Shown here piece by piece: positions 8,294-18,441 of a stretch of 64,000 nucleotides of DNA. The position numbers and the translations under genes were made by a program. This DNA comes from Altererythrobacter sp. KTW20L (GTDB lineage Bacteria > Pseudomonadota > Alphaproteobacteria > Sphingomonadales > Sphingomonadaceae), in NCBI RefSeq assembly GCF_023501975.1, contig NZ_JAMFLH010000009.1, positions 1 through 64,000 of the forward strand. Reading direction: 5' to 3'. Position 1 is the stretch's first letter. Every line of letters begins with the position of its first letter. Below the pieces are notes generated by a model that made no database searches, was not told where the DNA came from, and worked only from the letters and a program-made list of their open reading frames with translations.

Positions 8294-9535
8294 ATGGCGG
8301 ACGTGATTCCGCCGGACGGGCGCACCAACCGCGCCGGTGGACCAAGGGGCAGGCCGCGTGGGCACCCCGGCAGGAAACCGGACAGCCCGCGCCCGGGCAC
8401 CGGCACCGGACCTGGCAACAAGCCCGATCGCGCGCGATCTGGCAACCCGGCAGCCCCGCGCCAGAGTGCTCCACCCTCCCCCGTGACCTTTCCATCGGTC
8501 CACCCCATCGCTCGGCAGGCCTATGCCGCAATCGACCTTGGCACCAACAACTGCCGCCTGCTGATCGCTCGCCCGCACGATGAAAGCTTCGTGGTGATCG
8601 ACGCATTCAGCCGCGTAGTTCGGCTGGGCGAAGGGCTGGCCCAGACCGGAGAGCTGTCGCAGCAGGCGATGGATCGCGCCGTGGGCGCGCTGCGCATCTG
8701 CGCCGACAAGCTGAGGAAGCGCAACGTCCACCTTGCCCGGTCGGTCGCCACCGAAGCATGCCGCCGGGCAACCAACGGCGGTGAATTCATTGCCCGCGTG
8801 CGCGAAGAAACCGGCATCGTGCTCGATATCATCAGCGCCGAGGAGGAGGCGCGGCTGGCCGTGCTGGGCTGCCACATCCTGCTGGAAGACGGGCGCGGCC
8901 CGGCGGTCATTTTCGATATCGGCGGTGGTTCCACCGAACTGGTGCTGATCGAACAGGGTGGCGCCGATGCCAGCCCGATCCCGCGCATCCTCGACTGGCA
9001 ATCGGTACCGTGGGGCGTGGTTTCGCTGTCGGAAACGGTGGGCGACGAGGGGCAAACCGAGGCGGAACGGCTTTCCCGTTATGCCGAAATGAAGCAACTG
9101 GTGGCCGAAAGTTTCAGTCCCTTTGCCCAGCGGCTGGAAGCGCGCCGCGCACCCGACCTGCGGCTGCTGGGCACCAGTGGCACAGTCACCACCCTGGCCA
9201 GCCTGCACCTCGAACTGCCACAGTATGACCGGCGCGCGGTGGATGGCCTGATCGTGCCGTCCGATGCCATGCGCTCGATTTCCGCACGTCTGTCGGCCAT
9301 GGGTCCTGCCGATCGCCGCCAACTGGCCTGCATCGGGAACGAGCGGGCCGACCTCGTGGTGGCTGGTTGCGCCATCCTTGAAGCGATCCTCGACATCTGG
9401 CCTGCAACGCGGCTTGGTGTCGCAGATCGCGGTATCCGGGAAGGTATCCTGCGATCCCTGATGACGGCGGACGTGCGCGGCGCCCAGGCCGCTGCTGCCC
9501 TTGGTCCGCGCCAAAACTCGGGGGCGCGGCGCTAA
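8294..9535 (+). CDS. ppx: Ppx/GppA exopolyphosphatase family protein
   Basis: Hydrolyses inorganic polyphosphate and/or pppGpp in the cytosol. Residues about 80-405 carry the sugar-kinase-like fold: phosphate loop 1 YAAIDLGTNNCRLLIA, phosphate loop 2 IFDIGGGSTEL and the later GTSGTVTTLAS. It lacks the extra C-terminal HD-like region of long E. coli Ppx, as is usual for short GppA-type proteins. The first 75 residues are an Arg/Pro/Gly-rich low-complexity extension. Start ATG 8294 is uncertain (GTG 8279 also possible; no clear ribosome site). Its stop overlaps the next start by one base (TAATG), so it is coupled to rlmE. Confidence 0.88.
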   Translation: MADVIPPDGRTNRAGGPRGRPRGHPGRKPDSPRPGTGTGPGNKPDRARSGNPAAPRQSAPPSPVTFPSVHPIARQAYAAIDLGTNNCRLLIARPHDESFVVIDAFSRVVRLGEGLAQTGELSQQAMDRAVGALRICADKLRKRNVHLARSVATEACRRATNGGEFIARVREETGIVLDIISAEEEARLAVLGCHILLEDGRGPAVIFDIGGGSTELVLIEQGGADASPIPRILDWQSVPWGVVSLSETVGDEGQTEAERLSRYAEMKQLVAESFSPFAQRLEARRAPDLRLLGTSGTVTTLASLHLELPQYDRRAVDGLIVPSDAMRSISARLSAMGPADRRQLACIGNERADLVVAGCAILEAILDIWPATRLGVADRGIREGILRSLMTADVRGAQAAAALGPRQNSGARR

Positions 9536-10203
9536 TGGCACGGGCAGGACAGGACGTAGATCGTCGGCTGAAAAGCAACAAGAAGCGCAAGCAAAGCTCG
9601 ACCAAGTGGCTCGAGCGGCAGCTGAACGATCCCTATGTCAAGCGTGCCAAGGCCGATGGCTACCGCAGCCGGGCGGCCTACAAGCTGCTGGAACTGGATG
9701 AAAAATTCGATCTTTTGAAGCGCGCCACCCGCGTGGTGGACCTGGGGATCACGCCGGGCGGCTGGGCGCAGGTGGTGCGCAAGCTGGCCCCGCGCGCGGC
9801 CATCGTCGGCATCGACCTGCTGGAAACCGAACCGCTTGAAGGCGTGACCATCCTGCAGATGGATTTCATGGACGAAAAGGCCCCGGCACTGCTGACCGCT
9901 GCCCTCGACGGTCCGCCCAACCTGGTGCTGTCGGACATGGCCGCCAATACCGTGGGCCACAAGCAGACCGATCACCTGCGCACCATGGGGCTGGTCGAGG
10001 CGGGCGCGTGGTTCGCGGTGGACGTGCTGGAGCCAGGCGGAGCCTTCGTGGCCAAGGTCCTGGCGGGCGGCACAGATACCGACCTGTTGGCCTATCTCAA
10101 GACGCACTTCCGCACGGTGAAGCATGCCAAGCCACCCGCCAGCCGCAAGGGCTCCTCGGAATGGTATGTCGTGGCAGAGGGGTTCAAGGGACGGCCGGCC
10201 TGA
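9535..10203 (+). CDS. rlmE: 23S rRNA 2'-O-ribose methyltransferase RlmE (FtsJ/RrmJ)
   Basis: SAM-dependent methyltransferase of 222 aa that methylates the 2'-OH of a universally conserved uridine in the 23S rRNA A loop on the 50S subunit. The SAM site is DLGITPGGWAQVV; the K-D-K-E catalytic tetrad is seen in RAAYKLLE, LSDMAANT, FVAKVL and SEWYVV. The N-terminus is Lys/Arg-rich (RLKSNKKRKQ), a feature of the alphaproteobacterial form. The start ATG overlaps the ppx stop by one base, indicating translational coupling, and a terminator follows at 10256. Confidence 0.95.
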   Translation: MARAGQDVDRRLKSNKKRKQSSTKWLERQLNDPYVKRAKADGYRSRAAYKLLELDEKFDLLKRATRVVDLGITPGGWAQVVRKLAPRAAIVGIDLLETEPLEGVTILQMDFMDEKAPALLTAALDGPPNLVLSDMAANTVGHKQTDHLRTMGLVEAGAWFAVDVLEPGGAFVAKVLAGGTDTDLLAYLKTHFRTVKHAKPPASRKGSSEWYVVAEGFKGRPA

Positions 10204-10255
10204 TTCCCGCCGACTACCTGATTCCCCCCGACTGATTGCTGATCAACGCACAAAC

Positions 10256-10287
10256 GAAAAAGGCCGGGATCGCTCCCGGCCTTTTTC
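10256..10287. terminator. Bidirectional rho-independent terminator
   Basis: GAAAAAGGCCGGGA and TCCCGGCCTTTTTC form a 14-bp perfect stem with loop TCGC and T runs on either strand. It lies between rlmE (plus) and the cytochrome c gene (minus), whose 3' ends converge here. Confidence 0.92.
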
Positions 10288-10310
10288 ATGTTCTCAAGGC
10301 ATGGCGGGAC

Positions 10311-10958
10311 CTAGCTGACCGAGCCCACTGCAGGGCTCTGGTCAACCCCTGCGGCGGCATCAACGTCCGGCGTATCGACGGTATCGATATCGCCGATCAG
10401 TCCGGCATCGCCTTCACCCCCGGCTGGTTCTTCCACCGGCACCGGCGGCAGGGCGGGGCCGCCGCCGTTGGCAAGCATGTACAGAATCACGTTGGCACGT
10501 TCCTGCGCATTGCCAATGCCGGCAAAGCTCATCTTGGTGCCGTTGGCGAAAGCGCGAGGGCTGGCCAGCCAGGCCGACATGTTGTCGAAATCCCATACTC
10601 CGCCATGTTCTGCCAGGGCGCTGGAATAGGCATAACCAGGCGCGTGCTGCCCGATCCCGGTTCCCATCACGCCCCACAGGTTCGGACCGATGCCATCGGC
10701 GCCGCCCTGGGCGATCGTGTGGCACGCAATACACTTGGCAAAGGATGCCTCGCCGGCAGCGACATCGCCCTGGGCCAGAAGTGCGGCAAACGACGGACCT
10801 TCGTCCGCGCTGCCTGTTTCCACGCCCTCGATCACATAGCCGAGGTTTTCCGGACGCTCGGTGTCCGGAATGGCAAATCCCACCACGAAACGCAGCAGAA
10901 GGGCGACGACACCGGCAAAGAGCAGCCAGCCGAAAATGGTATTAAGACGGTCTGTCAT
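10311..10958 (-). CDS. Membrane-anchored class I cytochrome c
   Basis: Electron carrier of 215 aa in the periplasm, held by an uncleaved N-terminal helix (about residues 8-29). One haem c is attached at CIACH (residues about 75-79), with a distal Met probably in KMSFAGI. The layout matches CycM/cytochrome c-y type proteins that link the bc1 complex to terminal oxidases. The tail after residue 165 is Pro/Asp/Gly-rich and likely disordered. It is divergent from pheA, with 132 bases between. Confidence 0.9.
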   Translation of the reverse strand: MTDRLNTIFGWLLFAGVVALLLRFVVGFAIPDTERPENLGYVIEGVETGSADEGPSFAALLAQGDVAAGEASFAKCIACHTIAQGGADGIGPNLWGVMGTGIGQHAPGYAYSSALAEHGGVWDFDNMSAWLASPRAFANGTKMSFAGIGNAQERANVILYMLANGGGPALPPVPVEEPAGGEGDAGLIGDIDTVDTPDVDAAAGVDQSPAVGSVS

Positions 10959-11090
10959 GGAACAATCATCTGCCAGAGTGAACCCGAAGGCATAAGCCTG
11001 TTTGGGCGCGCTCTAGTAAGGCGGAGCGATTGGCGCAAGTGCCGATAGTGGCTTGTCCGCCGCGTCGCGTATCTTTACGCGGCCTTGCCT

Positions 11091-11999
11091 ATGGACTCTT
11101 TCCCCGCTCCCGCGCTCGAACTGGTCGCCAGCATGCGCGCCGCCGCCGCCGCAGATCCTTCGCGCGCCATTGCCTTTCAAGGGGCTCCCGGGGCCAATTC
11201 GCACCGCGCAGCCATGGAATTTGCGCCCGAATGCCTGCCCCTGCCGTGCTTCAGCTTCGGCGATGCGCTGGATGCGGTAAAAAGCGGTGCCGCCGGTTGC
11301 GCGATGATTCCCATCGAGAATTCGCAGGCCGGGCGCGTGGCCGACATCCATTTCCTGCTACCCGAAAGCGGCCTGTCCATCGTCGGCGAATACTTCATGG
11401 CCATCCACCACGCACTGATGGCCCTGCCCAACGCCGATGGCACTTTCGGGCCGTTCAAGGCGGCCTTCAGCCATATCCACGCCCTCAACCAGTCGCGCCG
11501 CTACCTGGCGGAACGCAGCATGGTGCCGCTGAGCCATGCCGACACGGCGGGAGCCGCAGCCCATGTCAAGGAGCTGGGCGATCCGGCCATTGCCGCCATT
11601 GCGCCAGCCATCGCCGCCGACCTCTATGGCCTGACCATTGTCGACAACCGGGTGGAGGACACCGAGGACAACACCACCCGATTCGTCGTGCTGGCGAAAG
11701 AGCCGCGCGATCCTGCGTCACTGAAGGGCCAGGACGCAGTGACCACCTTCATCTTCGAGGTGAACAACGTGCCCGCCGCGCTCTACAAGGCACTGGGGTG
11801 CTTTGCGACGAATGGCGTCAACATGACCAAGCTGGAAAGCTACCAGCAGGGCTCCAGCTTTGCCGCGACCATGTTCTATGCCGATATCGTCGGCGCACCG
11901 GGCGATCTGGGGGTGGACAATGCCCTGGCCGAACTGCGCTTCCACGCCAAGGAGGTGCGCATGCTCGGCACCTATGCCCAGGCCCGCAAACGGGGCTAG
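11091..11999 (+). CDS. pheA: Prephenate dehydratase
   Basis: Converts prephenate to phenylpyruvate in phenylalanine synthesis. The 302-aa protein is the monofunctional form without a chorismate mutase domain. The PDT domain (about 20-200) starts with IAFQGAPGANSH and holds the catalytic TTRF motif (EDNTTRFVVL). An ACT regulatory domain follows (about 215-295), with the phenylalanine-site stretch GVNMTKLESYQ. ATG 11091 is chosen over the in-frame TTG at 11085. It is transcribed away from the cytochrome c gene. Confidence 0.93.
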   Translation: MDSFPAPALELVASMRAAAAADPSRAIAFQGAPGANSHRAAMEFAPECLPLPCFSFGDALDAVKSGAAGCAMIPIENSQAGRVADIHFLLPESGLSIVGEYFMAIHHALMALPNADGTFGPFKAAFSHIHALNQSRRYLAERSMVPLSHADTAGAAAHVKELGDPAIAAIAPAIAADLYGLTIVDNRVEDTEDNTTRFVVLAKEPRDPASLKGQDAVTTFIFEVNNVPAALYKALGCFATNGVNMTKLESYQQGSSFAATMFYADIVGAPGDLGVDNALAELRFHAKEVRMLGTYAQARKRG

Positions 12000-12002
12000 G
12001 CC

Positions 12003-12107
12003 TCAGACCATTTCCGCCGCACAGTAATCGCGCACGAAATCGGCGTGGAGCGGCAGGCGCCCTGCCGCCAGTCGGCATTCGTCGGCGATCTGGCCGCGGT
12101 AAAAAGA
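12003..12107 (-). pseudogene. Short orphan reading fragment, possible gene remnant
   Basis: A minus-strand frame of 34 codons reads FYRGQIADECRLAAGRL and then PLHADFVRDYCAAEMV before a stop. Its composition looks like real protein rather than chance, but a stop lies just upstream (12108-12110) and the DNA beyond belongs to the next gene. It may be the 3' end of a deleted gene. I do not recognise a family. Confidence 0.25.
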
Positions 12108-12159
12108 TCAGGCCCAATGGATATTTGCTTTGCCCCGCAAGCCATGCCACCACGCTGCT

Positions 12160-12828
12160 GTGACGAGGACAGCGGGGGCCAGGCCGGAGGACAACAGCGA
12201 GTTTGCGCGCGATTGGGACGCAATGCGTGCCGAAGGCGATGTGCAGTTCGCCCCGGTGGAGATCCCGGTCGCGCCGCCAAGCGAACCGGGCTGGCTGTCG
12301 CACCTGTTCGAATGGCTCGCCTCGGCCCTCGATCCGGTCGCCCGGTTTGTCGGGCCCAACTGGCCGGTGATCAAATGGGTGCTCCTGGCGCTGGTCGTCG
12401 CCCTGGTCGCTTTCGCCATCTGGCGCATTGTCGAACCGCTGGTGCTTGCGCCCCGCAGCCGCCCGATTGAGGAAGCCGGGTTCGTGCCCGACCAGGCACG
12501 CGCCCTGGAATTGCTCGACGAGGCTGACCGGCTGGCAGCCGAAGGCCGGTACGACGAAGCGACGCGCTTGCTGCTCCGCCGTTCGGTGGGCCAGATTGCC
12601 GATGCCCGGCCCGACCTGATCGATCCATCCAGCACCGCACGCGAGATTTCCGCCCTGCCCGCACTGCCCGAAGTGGCGCGCAAGGCCTTTGCCACAATTG
12701 CCGAGCGGGTGGAGCGCAGCCTGTTCGCCTTGCGCAGTCTATCGGCCGATGACTGGCACGCCGCCCGCGCCGCCTATGCCGAATTCGCGCTCGGCTATGG
12801 CGGACTAAAAGCGGGGCAAGGCCGATGA
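12160..12828 (+). CDS. DUF4129-domain membrane protein
   Basis: First gene of a six-gene overlapping cluster. Protein of about 222 aa: one transmembrane helix near residues 78-98 (WVLLALVVALVAFAIW), followed by the C-terminal DUF4129 region, which begins ALELLDEADRLAAEGRYDEATRLLLRRSV and is helical. The start is uncertain: GTG 12160 is used, with TTG 12130 as alternative; neither has a clear ribosome site. Its stop overlaps the next start (ATGA). The family has no known biochemical function; the cluster context suggests membrane work together with a MoxR chaperone. Confidence 0.8.
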   Translation: MTRTAGARPEDNSEFARDWDAMRAEGDVQFAPVEIPVAPPSEPGWLSHLFEWLASALDPVARFVGPNWPVIKWVLLALVVALVAFAIWRIVEPLVLAPRSRPIEEAGFVPDQARALELLDEADRLAAEGRYDEATRLLLRRSVGQIADARPDLIDPSSTAREISALPALPEVARKAFATIAERVERSLFALRSLSADDWHAARAAYAEFALGYGGLKAGQGR

Positions 12829-14122
12829 GCCGCGCGGCCAATCCGTTCAACCCCAAGGCTGTCGCCGCCGTGCTGGTGGTGGGCGCTGGGGCGTTCCTGC
12901 TGTTTCTCTATGCGATCGGCGCTGGCTGGACGGGTGATCGGATGCGGGTGACCGCCCATGCCAATTCCAACGCGCTTGACGGCTATTCCGCACTGGTTGA
13001 CCTGCTTGAGCGGCGCGGGTTCGAGGTCGGCACGTCGCGCGATCAATCGTCGCGCGAGGAATATGATACGCTACTGGTCCTGACGCCCGGCATCTTCACC
13101 GATCCAACCGTGCTGGACGATGTGTTGCAGCAGCGCCGCTATGTCGGCCCGACAATCGTGATCCTGCCCAAGTGGATGAGCAGCCCCCTGCCCGACAACG
13201 CGCCCGATGAAGCGCGGGACGACTGGGTCCGGCTGTCGCCAGGGTGGTCCCCGGCGTGGTTCGACGAGATACCCCTGTTCGAGCCGCTGACCCTTGGCCA
13301 CGGCGGCACCTCCGGCTGGCGCGGAATGGGACTGGCGGGCAACCTGCCGGATAACCGCATTGTCCAGGCCGTGACCGAAGTGTCCGGCAAGGAGCTGTTC
13401 CCGCTTATCACCGACAGCGAGGGGGATCTGCTGGCCGGTTACTGGAACCGCAACGGCTTCCATCCCGGCCTGGCCAATGCGGCGGGCGTCGTGTTTACCG
13501 TAGACCAGGAGGACGAACAGGACGGCGATCTCTACCCGTTGGTCGTGGTGGTAGAGCCCGACCTGATGAACAATTACGGCATGGCCGACCGGACACGGGC
13601 CCTGGCCGCGGTCACGCTGGTCGAACTGGCGATGGAAGATATGGACGTGCCGGTGGTGTTCGACCTCGCCATGCCGGGCTTCGGCAACAGCGAGAACCTG
13701 CTGACCCTGGCGTTCCGCCCGCCTTTCCTCGCTGCCACGCTGTGCCTGCTGCTGGCCATACTGGTGATCGGCTGGCGCGCCTTCCATCGCTTCGGCCCGC
13801 CGCTGGCCGACATTCCCGAAATGGCGCACGGCAAGACGCAGCTCGCCCGCAACGGAGCGGCCCTGGTCGAGCGCACCCGCCGCTGGCACCTGCTTGGCGC
13901 GCCCTATGCTGCCATGGTGGCGACGCGGATAGCCGTCGCACTGAACATTCGCGAAACCGAGCCGGACAGGCGGGATGCGGCGATCGATGCCGTGCTGGTC
14001 CAGCGTGGTGCTGATGGCCCCGGCTTTGCCGCCAGCGCCGAAACCTTGCGAAAAGCGCGCCGTCCGGCCGAACTGGTCCGCGCGGCGCTGGCATTGAGAT
14101 CACTTGAAAGGACGCTTCTGCA

Positions 14123-14126
<4 letters not shown>
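12825..14126 (+). CDS. DUF4350-domain membrane protein
   Basis: Protein of 433 aa. An N-terminal membrane helix (about 12-32) is followed by a large periplasmic-looking domain of DUF4350 type, with [21 protein letters not shown] near residues 47-67. A second helix follows (about 305-322), then a cytosolic tail. Overlaps both neighbours by four bases (ATGA at each end), so translation is coupled. The fold resembles a class I glutamine amidotransferase-like ligand domain in this family, but no catalytic role is established. Second gene of the MoxR cluster. Confidence 0.85.
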
Positions 14127-15097
<971 letters not shown>

Positions 15098-15115
15098 GCA
15101 ACCGGCGCTAGGCCC

Positions 15116-16444
15116 ATGACCTTTCCCATCGTCCCTTCGGCCCGCATGCTGGGGCTGCTTGTGCTGCTGGCGCCGCTGGCGGTCGTGGTGGCCGCGACCA
15201 CGCCGGGCGCATGGGTGGCAGCGCCTGCCATCGCGCTGGCGCTGCTGGGGGTCATGCTAGTCGATGGCTGGCTGGCGGGAGGACTTGTGTCGCTTTCGGT
15301 CGAACCGGTGGCCGATGCCGAGGTGGGCCAGCCTGCCGCCGTGACAGTGCGGGCAGAGATTGATCGCGACAGCGATGCCCGGCCACCGGAAGTGGCGCTG
15401 GGTTTCGATCCGCGCCTTGGCAAAGGCGGCATGGCGCTGCTGGAGCTGGCCGGGACCGGCGAGCCCAGCCGCTTTGCTGGCCGCGTGGAGCTGGTGCCGC
15501 AACGGCGCGGAACCGGCCGGATCGATACCGTGTGGCTGCGGTGGCACGGACCGCTTGGCCTGGGGCTGCGGCAGGCGCGGCAGGATATCGACCACCAGAT
15601 CCGCGTCTGGCCCGATCTTACCCCCACCCGTTCCCCGCTGTTGCAGGCCTTCCTGCGCGATGCTCAGTTCGGCCTGATCGCCCGCCGCATCAGGGGCGAA
15701 GGCACCCAGTTCGAGGCTTTGAGCGAGTACGAGGCCGGTATGGACCGCCGCCGGATCGACTGGAAGGCCAGCGCCCGCCACACGGCGCTCTATGCCCGCG
15801 AGAACGAGGCCGAACGCGACAACCAGATCGTCTTTGCCTTCGACTGCGGACAGGCCATGTGCGAGCCGGTCGATGGCCTGCCACGGATAGACCGGGCGGT
15901 CTCTGCCGCGCTCACTGCCTGCTATGTCGCGCTCAAAGGGGGCGACCGGGTGGCGCTGTTCGGCTTTGCCGACAAGCCGGGCCTGATGACCCCGTTCATC
16001 ACCGACACGCGCAGCTTCCACCGGTTGCAGACCGCCGCGGCCGAACTCGACTATGTGCCACGCGAACCCAATTTCACCCTCGCGCTCGCAACCCTGACAG
16101 CGCGGCTGAAGCGACGTTCGCTGATCGTGCTGTTCTCCGACTTCTCCGATCCGACCTCGGCCGAACTAATGGTCGAGAGCGTGGAACGACTGGTGCGGCA
16201 TCACCTGGTGATCTTCGTGACCATGCGCGACGAGGAACTGGAAAGCCTTACCGCCGCCGATCCGGTCACGCTGGAACAGGTTTCCACCGCCGTGGTCGCG
16301 GCAGGCCTGGCACAACAGCGCGCCATCGTGTTGCAGCGGCTGCGGCGGCTGGGCGTGGACGTGATCGAGGCGCCGCACGATTCCATCGGCTATCGCCTGA
16401 TCGACCGCTATCTGGAAGCCAAGCGGCTGGAGGCTATCGGCTGA
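15116..16444 (+). CDS. DUF58 protein (vWA-like domain), MoxR partner
   Basis: Protein of 442 aa with two N-terminal hydrophobic helices (about 8-45), a beta-rich region, and the DUF58 core (about 190-240, with the GEGTQFEALSEYEAGMDRRRIDWKASAR signature). A vWA-like domain follows. The metal-site motif reads FDCGQAM, so the usual serines of a MIDAS (DxSxS) are not complete. Members of this family occur beside moxR in most genomes. Its stop TGA overlaps the next ATG by one base. Confidence 0.92.
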   Translation: MTFPIVPSARMLGLLVLLAPLAVVVAATTPGAWVAAPAIALALLGVMLVDGWLAGGLVSLSVEPVADAEVGQPAAVTVRAEIDRDSDARPPEVALGFDPRLGKGGMALLELAGTGEPSRFAGRVELVPQRRGTGRIDTVWLRWHGPLGLGLRQARQDIDHQIRVWPDLTPTRSPLLQAFLRDAQFGLIARRIRGEGTQFEALSEYEAGMDRRRIDWKASARHTALYARENEAERDNQIVFAFDCGQAMCEPVDGLPRIDRAVSAALTACYVALKGGDRVALFGFADKPGLMTPFITDTRSFHRLQTAAAELDYVPREPNFTLALATLTARLKRRSLIVLFSDFSDPTSAELMVESVERLVRHHLVIFVTMRDEELESLTAADPVTLEQVSTAVVAAGLAQQRAIVLQRLRRLGVDVIEAPHDSIGYRLIDRYLEAKRLEAIG

Positions 16445-17505
16445 TGGCGCTCAACCTGTTTGCCCGCAAGACCATCGAACCGCCCGCTGCAATCGAGGCG
16501 GCCAGCCTGAGGTCCGACCGCTTCCGGCTGGAGCGCGAGACCGACTGGCAGCGGCTGGAAGCCATCGTCGAAGCGCTGGAGAAGAACCGCCCCCGGCGCA
16601 TTTCCGACGATGACCTGCTCGACCTCCCGGTGCTCTACCGCAAGGCCGCATCCAGCCTGGCAGTAGCGCGCGAGACATCGCTCGATGCCGCGACCCTGGC
16701 CTATCTGGAATCGCTGGTCCGCCGCGCATGGTTCCAGGTCTATGGCCCGCGCACCGGGCTGTTTGCCTGGCTGCGCGGCTTCCTGGGCGGCGGGTGGAGC
16801 GCATCTGTGCGCGACCTGTGGCTCGACATCTGCATCGCGCTAGCGGTGATGGTGGCCGGGACCGTGGTCGGCTGGCTGCTCGTGGCACGCGACAGCGAAT
16901 GGTATTACCGCCTGATGCCCGGCGGCCTCGCAGGCGAGCGGCAGCCCGGCGCCAGCGTCGAGACCCTGGCTGCAACGCTGGAAGGGACGGAGGACGCCGA
17001 AGGGCTGACAACTTTTGCCGCCTACCTGTTCTCGAACAATTCAGGCGTCTGCATCCTGGCCTTTGCCCTGGGCTTCTGCTTCGGCGTGCCGACCCTGCTG
17101 CTGCTGGTGTACAACATGGCCGCAATAGGCGCGATCCTGTGGCTGTTCGACGATGCGGGCCTGACCTGGGAGTTCGCCGCCTGGCTGGCAGTCCACGGCA
17201 CGACCGAAGTGTTTGCCATCCTGCTGTCGGGCGCGGCGGGGCTGCATATCGGCCGGGCGATGGCCTTTCCGGGCAACCGATCGATCATGGCGGCGGCTTC
17301 GGCCAGCGGCAAGCGCGCGGCGCAGGTCATGGCAGGCTGCATCCTCATGCTGGTCGTGGCCGGCCTGCTCGAAGGCTATGCCCGCCAGCTTGTCGCCTCG
17401 GCAGAGGGCCGCGCGACGATTGGCGGCGTGATGCTGGTGCTGTGGCTGGCCTATTTCATCCTGATGCCCCGCCCGCGAACCCACGGCCGCGAGGACCAGG
17501 CATGA
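16444..17505 (+). CDS. Stage II sporulation protein M-like membrane protein
   Basis: Multi-spanning membrane protein of 353 aa. A soluble N-terminal part (1-120) is followed by five or six helices. The SpoIIM-like core includes the sequence FSNNSGVCILAFALGFCFGVPT and HGTTEVFAILLSGAAGLHIG. This organism group does not sporulate, so the name is only the family label; in Bacillus SpoIIM takes part in a peptidoglycan-degrading complex. Start ATG 16444 overlaps the DUF58 stop, and its own stop overlaps the RDD gene (ATGA). Confidence 0.9.
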   Translation: MALNLFARKTIEPPAAIEAASLRSDRFRLERETDWQRLEAIVEALEKNRPRRISDDDLLDLPVLYRKAASSLAVARETSLDAATLAYLESLVRRAWFQVYGPRTGLFAWLRGFLGGGWSASVRDLWLDICIALAVMVAGTVVGWLLVARDSEWYYRLMPGGLAGERQPGASVETLAATLEGTEDAEGLTTFAAYLFSNNSGVCILAFALGFCFGVPTLLLLVYNMAAIGAILWLFDDAGLTWEFAAWLAVHGTTEVFAILLSGAAGLHIGRAMAFPGNRSIMAAASASGKRAAQVMAGCILMLVVAGLLEGYARQLVASAEGRATIGGVMLVLWLAYFILMPRPRTHGREDQA

Positions 17506-18431
17506 GCGCCGAAAAATCCGGTCGCCGCTATCAGGCAAGCCTCGCCAGCCGCAGGCGCGAGATGGTGACGCCTGAAGGGCTGGCCCTGCCTGTGACCGTG
17601 GCGGGCCGGGGCGCGCGGGCAGGCGCGCTGCTGCTCGATATGATCATCCTGTTCGGCGGGGCCTTTGTCGTGCTGTTGGTGCTGGTGGCCTTTGGCGAGG
17701 GACTGGCGGGCAACAGGTCGGGCGAGGGGCAATCACCCGCCGAGGAACTGGCGACAGTGGCCTTGATCATGGCCTTCTGGCTGGCGCGCTACGGCTATTT
17801 CCTGTTTTTCGAGCTTGGCCCGCGCGGGGCCACGCCGGGCAAGCGTCTGATGGGCATCCGCGTGGCAGCGCGTCCTTCTGCCAGCAATGCCGATGCAGGA
17901 GGCGGCAGGCTGACGGCAGAGGCGGTGATCGCCCGCAACCTGCTGCGCGACATCGAGGTGTTCCTGCCCACCTTCTACCTTCTGGGCATGCTCGCATCGG
18001 GCGGGCAGGCCGATGGCGTGATGGGCTGGGCGGCCTTCGTCTGGCTGATGGTGTTCCTGCTCTTCCCGCTGTTCAACAAGGACCGTCTGCGCGGCGGTGA
18101 CCTGGTGGCAGGCACCTGGGTGATCGAGGCTTCGCGGGTAAGGCTGGCCCAGGCCATGTCGATCGCGCCCAACCACGGCCGCGACTATCGCTTCGGCGAT
18201 GCGGAACTGAGGGTCTATGGCGAGCACGAACTGCAAGTGCTCGAAGGCGTGCTCAGGCAGGACAACCCCGAAGCCATGCGCGAAGTGATGCTGGCCATCT
18301 GCCGCAAGATCGGGTGGGAGCCGGGCGCCGGGCACGAGCGCGAATTCCTTGAAGCCTTCTACTCCGCCCTGCGCGCGCACCTTGAACGCGGCATGCGGTT
18401 CGGCCAGCGCAAGGCGGACAAGCATTCATGA
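17502..18431 (+). CDS. RDD-family membrane protein
   Basis: Last gene of the MoxR cluster, 309 aa. RDD core: RAGALLLDMIIL in the first helix, then GPRGATPGKRLMGIRV before the last helices, and a soluble C-terminal domain (about 200-309). RDD proteins are mostly uncharacterised; some act in ion or solute movement. Overlap ATGA with the SpoIIM-like gene. The next gene (GNAT) starts 10 bases on and may be in the same transcript. Confidence 0.9.
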   Translation: MSAEKSGRRYQASLASRRREMVTPEGLALPVTVAGRGARAGALLLDMIILFGGAFVVLLVLVAFGEGLAGNRSGEGQSPAEELATVALIMAFWLARYGYFLFFELGPRGATPGKRLMGIRVAARPSASNADAGGGRLTAEAVIARNLLRDIEVFLPTFYLLGMLASGGQADGVMGWAAFVWLMVFLLFPLFNKDRLRGGDLVAGTWVIEASRVRLAQAMSIAPNHGRDYRFGDAELRVYGEHELQVLEGVLRQDNPEAMREVMLAICRKIGWEPGAGHEREFLEAFYSALRAHLERGMRFGQRKADKHS

Positions 18432-18441
18432 GGATGTGCCG

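Noticed and set aside
7784-9541. A 585-codon minus-strand frame opposite ppx
   Set aside because: High GC keeps the antisense frame open; it runs through the tRNA gene and shows no domain, while the plus strand has clear Ppx motifs.
12371-12856. Minus-strand frame opposite the DUF4129 gene
   Set aside because: Arg-rich shadow without motifs, contradicted by the ATGA coupling of the plus-strand genes.
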